From: Tenodera sinensis
Lineage: Eukaryota > Arthropoda > Insecta > Mantodea > Mantidae
Length of the DNA stretch: 64,000 nucleotides
Direction: 5' to 3'
Assembly: GCA_030765045.1 (NCBI GenBank)
Contig: CM060962.1
Span: forward strand, 96,378,412 to 96,442,411
Shown: positions 56,947 through 64,000 of the stretch, one piece after another
Layout of the letters: every line of letters begins with the position of its first letter
How positions within the stretch are numbered: position 1 is the stretch's first letter
Notes under the pieces: model-generated
What the model was told of the DNA's origin: nothing
Database searches by the model: none
Seen by the model: only the letters and a program-made list of their open reading frames with translations
Position numbers and translations under genes: made by a program

Positions 56947-58616
56947 TAAACAGACATGTGACATGTGACAGGTTTGTTTCATTGTTATCGCTAGAAAACA
57001 AAACCAATAAAAAGTAAAACTCGGCGGAGACTATTAATAGGGCGCAAAATCACACAATCGAAAATATCCTTTATATTTTATTACTGTTTTTTTTTTTTTT
57101 TGGAGGGGGGGGGAGGTTGCGTAAGAGTTGATCAGTTGAGAAGTTACGTTAAGAAATCTCAGTAGGCCAACATTCAAGATGGTGTTGAATTATTTCGCCC
57201 ACGCATGACTGGTAATGTTTTACCAGTTTACTTATGTTATAGTTTTTGTTAGGATCCCAGAAAATGTTGACTTTTTAAAAACTTGTATGACGCTTGGTTA
57301 CACAGAGAGGGAGAGGGAGAGGGAGGGAGAGGGAGAGGGAGAGGGAGAGGGAGGGAGAGAGAGAGAGATGTAAAATGTCTTCAACTAGGTAATCGTCACG
57401 TTTCCCAAAGTGAAAGCCTGACCCTGGCCTGGACAAACATGTCACATGAACGCAACCTGGGGCCGACAGGTTATCTCCCTTCCCAAAGACGCAATTTTCT
57501 TGGCTTTCATCGATCTGTAGGGAGATGGTCATTGTCTACCAGCGCCGGATGCGGGCTGCATTGTTCTCGCAGATTTAGGATTGTGGGAAACCTTTCAATT
57601 CAAGCCTCATTAAGCATCCAGTACCCGGAATTCGGAAAGTTTGTGCGCTCACAAAGGAAAATGGGACAATTTTGGTCCCAGTTATATGGAACATACGTTT
57701 ACGGATTAAAGCCAAAATAGTTTGTTCCAATTTTATTTCCAATTGCCTCACATTTTCCTTATTTTCGTAATAGTTAAAAATCGCTTTTGTTACCAACTCT
57801 ATGCAATCATCTGGTAAACATACGTATTACGTTTGAAACAAAGTATCAAAATTGCTGTATTTTCCAAAATAAGATTACTTCACTTGTGCCACATATCTAC
57901 AATGATTGCCGACAACTGTAGCTTCTCATGAGAACGGTGTTTTTCTGTGGGGAGAGGGTTAAATCCTACCAATAGCATCAGAAATAAATGAGCGCAAACT
58001 TGATAACACCTACCCCGCAACCTGCAGTTAGCTTTAGGTGTTATAACGATAGACTTAAATAAACACGTATTCTGTAACTTCATTAAGAAGGTAGGTAGGT
58101 ACAATTATTGTTTAAGCTTAAGGAATAAGCCCTAACAAGTACGCCAGCCTTTGCCATTCTGTAACTCGTCTGCTATCGTGGTGTTTATTTCTTGGCTGTT
58201 TGTTAGACACCTGGGGCGACCAAATCGAGAGTTCGTGCGCTCTACGCTGGCATTTAGTTTTCCCACTGCCATCAGCGCCGGGATACAGACTACCCAGTGC
58301 AAAGCCTGCTGTGAAAACATCGCGTGAAAAAAAGTAAATTAAGTGCGGATTATTTTAAATTCGTAGTCATTGCATAGAACAGATAGTGGCCCCAAAGAAG
58401 TATATTTTTATAGGGCCAACTGGCCCAAAGACTAAACTGCTGTAGTTGTCAGAGATCCCGTAAAACGAGCTTGAAGTAACAATCCCGAATTGGAATTTCA
58501 TACTCTATTGATTTTTCTGAAATTTAAATGTATACTATAAAGCATAAATAGGCCTTAATCATGATTTGGTAATTTTCAACTTTAGTTCAGTTGTGATAAA
58601 ATGTTCTTGCATGTTT
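56947..58616. other. Mostly unassigned; (GGGAGA)n at 57,305-57,368
   Basis: A short GA-rich microsatellite lies at 57,305-57,368 and a T then G homopolymer pair at 57,087-57,112. A 145-codon frame at 57,283-57,720 begins inside the microsatellite and has no recognised domain. Confidence 0.45.
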
Positions 58617-58850
58617 TTCTTTTTACACTAACGTCCTCCAATGCAATGTCATATGAACGAAATTAGTGAAATGCTGTTGGAATAAGCCCGAGGTCCATAG
58701 AGCTTAAAGTTAGGCAACATTCGTTTTCTCAGGGTAAGGGAAAACCTCGGAGAAGACCTTGTCTGGATAACTCGCCATAACCGAAATTTAAACTCGCGAT
58801 CTCGCGAATGTGAGGCAGACAGGCTACCACCACACCAGAGGCGTGCATAA
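58617..58850 (-). mobile_element. SINE family S1, diverged full-length copy
   Basis: Minus strand: tggtggtagcctgtctgcct (A-box area), gagatcgcgagtttaaattt (B box with a changed core), gaggttttcccttaccctga, agctctatggacctcgggct, and an end at ggaggacgttagtgtaaaaa. More diverged than the 19.6- and 39.5-kb copies, so older. Confidence 0.85.
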
Positions 58851-59164
58851 TAATTGTCATTATTATTTAGGCATTCATTAAATGAGGGATGGGCATGCGC
58901 CGTAGTATGCTAGCAGCTATTATAGCTCCACTCTTAGGTCCCGACTTGATGTAAACACAAGCAGTCAACAACTAACCCACGATACATCGAAACCAAAGCA
59001 CACCACAAAATATACTAACTTAAATATTGGTCATTATCCAAGATTTCAAGATGTATGATAGGTAACCGTGGAAAAGACTACTTGAATACAACGCGATAGC
59101 AGCGCTATTCCTAGAACTACAGAGTGAATATCATTCTGTTCCATCATAAATACGTGGCATTTGT
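58851..59164. other. No recognisable feature
   Basis: Unassigned sequence. Confidence 0.4.
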
Positions 59165-59465
59165 GTTAGTCGCAGCTGATACTAACACCAGGTTATCACG
59201 GAGGGATAGAGTATAGTCACGTGAGTTACCAGATGGCTGTCACGAGTGATGTTAAGCAGCACACAATATACTTTGTGGACTTTAGGACTTGAGGTAAAAT
59301 ACATACTTAATGCACAATTTTAAAATAGAATTGCAGCTTTAAGGGAGAAATTGTTATGGATACGTCAAATGATAAAAGGCAGTATATACTTATTTCTCGT
59401 CTTCATTTAAATGTAAAGAGTTGCTGAACATGGACAGTTAAAAATATACACATGTATTTTCTCTG
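59165..59465 (+). repeat. Dispersed repeat D4, copy 2
   Basis: Counterpart of 51,725-52,140 with the same landmarks and an internal shortening of about 100 bp between the cacgagtgatg and ttgcagcttt phrases. No coding content. Confidence 0.6.
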
Positions 59466-59819
59466 GCCTAGTAGAGCAATTTACAGGAAGGTTCCGCGAT
59501 TTAGACTGCCTGAAAATGACATTGTGTATATTTGCTGCGTGTTCTAATTCTAAACTGATTACTGTGCGAAAGTTTTGGGTTTATTTGGTTCCACTTATAG
59601 GTGTTAACAGTTATTTTCTATTATGAAAATAAATAAACCTCCAATAAGAAATCGTCTTGCAGGTGAGCTTTTAACAGCAGTTCTTCGCATAGCTTGTGCT
59701 AAATAAATATTTCTGAAAATCTTTTGTAGATACCTGAGTAATATGAATTAATGTGCAATAGACCTAGCGTGTTGTGTTTAAAGAATACGTTTCATTACAT
59801 TGTATTTGTATTTAGTTTG
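59466..59819. other. No recognisable feature
   Basis: AT-rich, unassigned. The start of the hAT remnant may lie in its right part. Confidence 0.4.
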
Positions 59820-60635
59820 GCTTTTCTTTCTGACTTATTTGAGCATTTAAATAACTTGAATAAAAGTCTTTAAGGGCGGGATGAAAATATCATTACAACA
59901 AAAGACAAACCCTATGGCTTTATAAACAAAATTGAATTGTGGTCATCATCTACAAATCAAAACAACTGATTCATTTTCGTCGACAGTCTTTCATTGAAGA
60001 AGTCGGAAGCGAGATAAACATCAACTCATATCTGGTATGCAAATGGTGTTAGATAATTTGAAGAAAGAATTGTGTCGTTACTTCTCAGTACAAGAGATAT
60101 CGGATAGCACTGGGCAAAGATGGATCTTAAATCCGTTTTTAAATGCAGCTATAAATGAGGCAAATTTAGCAACTAAGCTCAAAGGGAATCTGTTGGAATT
60201 ATCTGCAGATGGGATATTACACTTGGAATTCAAGTCTGAAAATTTGGATACCTTTTGGTTAAAAAGAAAAAACAGAATAACCGGAATTAGCAACTGAGCC
60301 ATTTTCTACCTCGTACTTGTGCGAGTTGACATTTTCATCAATGGCCCAAATAAGAAGTAAACTAAGAAATCGCTTAAATTTGGAAAATGATTTAATACTT
60401 AATGTTGCAAAAACGGATCCACAATGGGAGAAATTGAACAAACTGAAGCGCAACCTTCACATTAAAATGAACGAGTACTCTAAGATTTCATTTTTTGTTA
60501 ATGTGCATAGATAACATAACCAGTATCATTTTGTTAACTTTTTCTTAACATATCTACCTTTTTAAAATCTGTTGATTTTTTTACTGAGTTCTCTCGACCT
60601 CCCGCGACCTTCCCACAGGTTGAAAAACACTGCTC
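59820..60635 (+). pseudogene. hAT-like element A: transposase C-terminal half with 3' terminus
   Basis: Transposase remnant of the hAT superfamily, ZBED5/SCAND3-like branch. Reading from 59,840: SDLFEHLNNLNKSL, a stop, GRDENIITTKDKPYGFINKI and ELWSSS, which match the helices after the catalytic core. An open frame 60,037-60,297 continues with DNLKKELCRYFSVQEI, WILNPFLNA and SADGILHLEF. A frame change in the A-rich text near 60,265 leads to the dimerisation region: ATEPFSTSYLCELTFSSMAQ, then IRSKLRNRLNLENDL. After the stop at 60,514 the element ends ccacaggttgaaaaacactg (to about 60,630). Inward this is cagtgtttttcaacctgtgg, a classic hAT terminus. The left end was not found, so the element is probably 5'-deleted. 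Confidence 0.9.
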
Positions 60636-60804
60636 TATTGCATAGGACAGAAGCCTAGACTAGCCTAATTACAACATATCTATATTAAAATATTTCATGA
60701 ATAAAAATATAGTGCCATATGAATAAAATATAAATGAAATTGTCATACCTAGCTTCTGTTTAAAACAGATAATTAAGGCGAGGCTTACTTTATTGTCAGC
60801 ACCA

Positions 60805-60960
60805 ATGTTCGCCCTGGGTTGGAGCGTGGTGCTGGAATTTCCAGCCAGGAATGCGCTTGAGTTCGAGTACGGGTGGTGACCCACATATGGAAGCGGTGCT
60901 CAGACTGCGTCGAGATGCATTTCATTAGCTACGATAGGCAGCTAGAATCTGTCTCAAACA
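60805..60960. repeat. Dispersed repeat D2, copy 2
   Basis: Matches 29,870-29,990: agcgtggtgctggaatttcc, cttgagttcgagtacgggt, acccacatatggaagcggtg and gcatttcattagctacg. Same orientation as the first copy. Confidence 0.55.
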
Positions 60961-62164
60961 GAACTACTCTGTTCTAGTAGTCTATGCCTAATCGTTGCTT
61001 TGGAATGACAAGGCACTAACTGGCTACTTTGTTCCGAGAAATCAGGATCTAAAGTTAGTCCAATAACTAACAGTTTCTCACATTTTATGCGCAAATTGAG
61101 CATTTGTGATAAAGTTTGTATTAATTTCAGGATTGTATGGTCATGGAATCCAGTTAATTTAAACTTTGTAAGTTATGGGTAGTAATGCTTTGCAGTTGAA
61201 ACCTTGCTATCCCCAGATCAGCTAAACTATTTGCAATACAGGTTCTAATTGCAGTTTTCAACAAGTTGAAATAAAAATTAAATTACGTGTTCATTATGAA
61301 CCAAAATGCGGTTTTTTAGTTTATTTGTAACATTTACTAATGTATAATTTTATATTATGATTTTATGCACATATTTGAATTGTAATAAATGTGAGAAAAA
61401 AGAACTAAAACCTTTTTATAATTTATAATCCTTCGATTAAATTTGGAGCAGAGCAGAATACTATGATTTCAGACGTAAATTTCAGGTCTTTTAAATCTTT
61501 TTCTTCATTGGACTTGCCTCTACACTTAAACTTACAATGCTGTTGGCAATCCTTGACTGCTATTATTTGTTTTTGTGAAACCTATTTTCGATTTTCCTAT
61601 TTTGCTTACACATTCTTCTCCTGCTTCATGTTTATGATTTCTGACATTCTTCCTGCTCTTTGGAGGTGAATTACCTTCTAAATTCATTGTGTAACTTTTA
61701 TATCTACTATAAGCTCAGTTGTTACACATCCGAACACGATGTAGTAGCAAAGGACTGTAGATACATATTTTACATACTTCAGTAATGATTAAATATTAAA
61801 GTACAATAAATGAACATTTTGAACATTAAGTGGATACAACAGTAAGAGAACTACACAATAATATACTGCTATGAATACTGGAAGTCAACGATGTAACATT
61901 TTGGTTTTCATTAACGTACTATTACCAATGATGCAAATTTGATTCCACTATTCAATTGCTAATTGGACAGAAATGACACTGACGTCAACGTTCCCTCTTT
62001 TCTTCCTATGGCGTGGGTAGTGTGGCACCTTCTCTTACCCATAAACTTGTACTTCTACTCTTTGCTTTTTCACAAAAGAGGGACTATTCTTCCTCGGATA
62101 TTTATGTTTATATCAGAGATGCCCAACTTCACTTTGGAGAACCTTACATAATGAGCTGCTATAC
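60961..62164. other. No recognisable feature
   Basis: AT-rich with short frames only. Confidence 0.5.
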
Positions 62165-62700
62165 CCCATTCCACTCCTCAGTGTTCAGGGACGGACACAA
62201 ACAGGCGATTCCATGACAGTTTCCAAGTAATAACTTGACCTTTCTGGTAATGTCCTCACAAGCTCTCTTCATTCTGAATGATATTTGCATAAATGGTAAA
62301 TAGCAGGAGACAGACAAAAGCTTATTAAATATATGGCTCTCGTTAAAACACGCAATTTATGTCAAAATTTTAGTTTTCTTTTGAGTGAACCATTTCTCCA
62401 AATTAAAAGTCTGTATCGTAATAGGTCACGCGACGATCACTTGGTATATCTTCAAGGCTAAGCACTTCGACTTTGTCGCCAAATATTGATGGACTTTTTA
62501 AGCGTAAGCAGAACAGACGTTTATCTCCTAAAACTTGAAAGTGCTTTCCTAATCAAACGCAACGTACATGTAAGCAACCCGCCGCTGCAATACAATGCAC
62601 GGCTGGGGGTTAAAGAGAGGGGAAGTCTACGTATAGCGGAAGAAGGTAAACCCAAACTCCCCTATTTCGCAAACCTTCGAAATCTCTAGTTTAGATTCAT
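62165..62700 (+). pseudogene. hAT-like element B, copy 2 with internal deletion
   Basis: The left part (62,165-62,398) matches the non-coding region of the 34-kb copy: caaacaggcgattccatgac, tcttcattctgaatgatatt, cagacaaaagcttattaaat. It then jumps at 62,393-62,400 straight to the transposase C-terminus (agtctgtatcg, cgatcacttggta, acttcgactttgtcgccaaa), skipping about 480 bp present at 34 kb. The coding text reads LYRNRSRDDHLVYL before a frame change. The 3' flank (acgtacatgtaagcaacccg) also matches 34.0 kb. Confidence 0.75.
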
Positions 62701-63967
62701 TTTTTGTATCCTGCACATACACCACAAATGTTTCTGTTCTAGGCTTGTAAATTCGAAAATAAATGTTTATAAAAGGAGATATAATTAAACAGATGACAGT
62801 CAAATTATACACTCTTAATTTCTTATTGTTAGATAATATGCAGCCTAATATTACTAATGAGACGGGTATAAAAAGTTATTTCCATATGATATGGCTACCG
62901 CAGAAGAAAGTAGGTCTTGTGGTGAATGCTGATTTAATATTTTTACCTTGCAGAGTCACTGCGTTTCTTCTTATCCAGCATACCTCAAAAGCCGGAACTT
63001 GGACCAAGTTTAAGGATATGTATGACTTAAAAATTGAAATTGTTAACTGGGAGTGCCAGCTTTTTTAAATTTATACCATAGGTGTAATGTCTCAAAAACA
63101 CTACAGTCTAAAGTTCATTTTGCTCTAATATGTAACTTACAAATGAACAAAGACCTATTTCTTGTTACATCATTAAAACAGTCCCTCGAGAAAAAAATGA
63201 GTTTGCTCTAAAATTTTAACCCTAGCTTCAAAATACATTTATTTTTTTAAAATTGCTATAGATTTCTCTGTCTCCCCTCCAGATTAGGTTCCAACACTTT
63301 TTTAAAATTGCAAATGTTTCTTGCGTAAAATTGTAATTTTTATATGAAAATAAATATATGCTTAGATACATCTCACTATAAAACCTAGGTCAGTTTTTAT
63401 TTGTCATGTGTCTGAACATGTAACACATTTCATTAGTGCAATACAAAAATTGCTTCGCAAGAAACGTTTTACAGGAAGAAAATGCTGAGAAATGAATAGA
63501 AAAAAAAAACAGAAAATATTGGAAGGCATAGTTCACATTAAAACCCACGCGGGATTTAAATATTTATTAGGCCGTAAATTATGCATAATAGTATTCTCAG
63601 TAATTTCTTAGAACTAAACTTCAAGCATATCCTGAGCATCATGAGCAGGCAAACCGTAGCAAGTGGCGAGAGGCATTTCATCGCGCATTATTTCACTCTT
63701 TGGAGAAGGTACATATAATGAAGCATAACCATTATGCTACCACCATCAGAGTTATTGGCATTGTCTTATTCCATTTATTGTCCAGAAGTTAGCATAGTTA
63801 CAGCTAGTGTTGCAGCACTTATTCTGCATTGTTATACGTCCAATACGTAGTGGCTGGAGTGTACTCTTTGTTTACAACAGGATCATTCTTGTCTGGGTTA
63901 TACTTCTAGTGCAGGTTGATGAGGTGTGTGCGTCACCTTTCACGTCGTTTCCAATCTCGTTAGCCTG
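62701..63967. other. No recognisable feature
   Basis: AT-rich. A 101-codon frame at 62,763-63,068 has no recognised domain. Confidence 0.5.
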
Positions 63968-64000
63968 ATGTTGCCAAATCTCTTAGAAGTTAAACTTCGC
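63968..64000 (+). mobile_element. Start of a foldback FB right arm, cut by window end
   Basis: gttgccaaatctcttagaag and ttaaacttcgc match the spacer and right-arm start of the 49.5-kb element and the 6.1-kb solo arm. The rest lies outside the window. Confidence 0.6.

Noticed and set aside
58503..60638. ctctattg as an 8-bp target duplication for hAT element A
   Set aside because: The 8-mer after the 3' terminus (about 60,631) also occurs at 58,503, but no hAT terminus follows it there, so the match is probably chance.

Overview
The window looks like non-coding DNA from a large, AT-rich animal genome, most likely an arthropod and probably an insect. It carries no recognisable host gene: no open stretch has the length, codon pattern or domain content of a cellular exon, and there is no rRNA, intact tRNA gene or CRISPR array. 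What can be supported is a dense record of old mobile elements and tandem repeats. The mix (several tRNA-derived SINE families, RTE-like and I/R1-like LINE fragments, hAT and piggyBac transposase remnants, long microsatellites) is typical of insects with expanded genomes. I cannot name the species; a polyneopteran such as a cockroach, termite or stick insect is only a guess.

Layout. 1-8 kb: unassigned sequence, a two-part ~118-bp tandem satellite (3.43-3.95 kb) and one arm of a foldback element (6.1 kb). 8.2-9.0 kb: a ~650-bp purine tetranucleotide array joined to the 3' end of a minus-strand LINE. 11.2 kb: 114 perfect copies of ACAT. 13-19.9 kb: a SINE cluster (families S1 to S5, both strands) next to another foldback arm. 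20.6-25.6 kb: a diverged tandem duplication, a LINE C-terminal fragment and a repeat pair with transposon-like ends. 27-30 kb: more SINE and unassigned repeat copies. 30.7-32.0 kb: an RTE-like LINE on the minus strand with a readable reverse-transcriptase core. 33-35 kb: a hAT remnant whose relatives lie at 47 and 62 kb. 37.8-41.5 kb: SINEs and a 170-190-bp-arm inverted repeat. 43-44 kb: a possible hAT end and a piggyBac pseudogene. 48-52 kb: a possible ISXO2-like fragment, a complete foldback element and a SINE with an 11-bp target-site duplication. 53.5-56.9 kb: a second hAT remnant, a LINE reverse-transcriptase scrap and a LINE 3' end between purine tandem arrays. 59.8-60.6 kb: a third hAT pseudogene ending in a good terminal motif. 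The last bases (63.97-64.0 kb) begin another foldback arm.

How the parts relate. All protein-coding traces are transposase or reverse transcriptase and all are broken by stops, frameshifts or truncation, so none is likely to be active. The SINEs would have depended on LINE machinery in trans; the LINE families seen here are candidates, but no shared 3' end shows which one served. The more useful observations are structural: a LINE 3' end that repeatedly abuts (ACTC)n and appears to seed microsatellites, a foldback family found both as a paired hairpin and as single arms, an inverted repeat with a 17-bp segment flipped in one arm, and a hAT copy with an internal deletion. I found no convincing new biological system. 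Similarities between repeats were judged by eye, without alignment or database searches.
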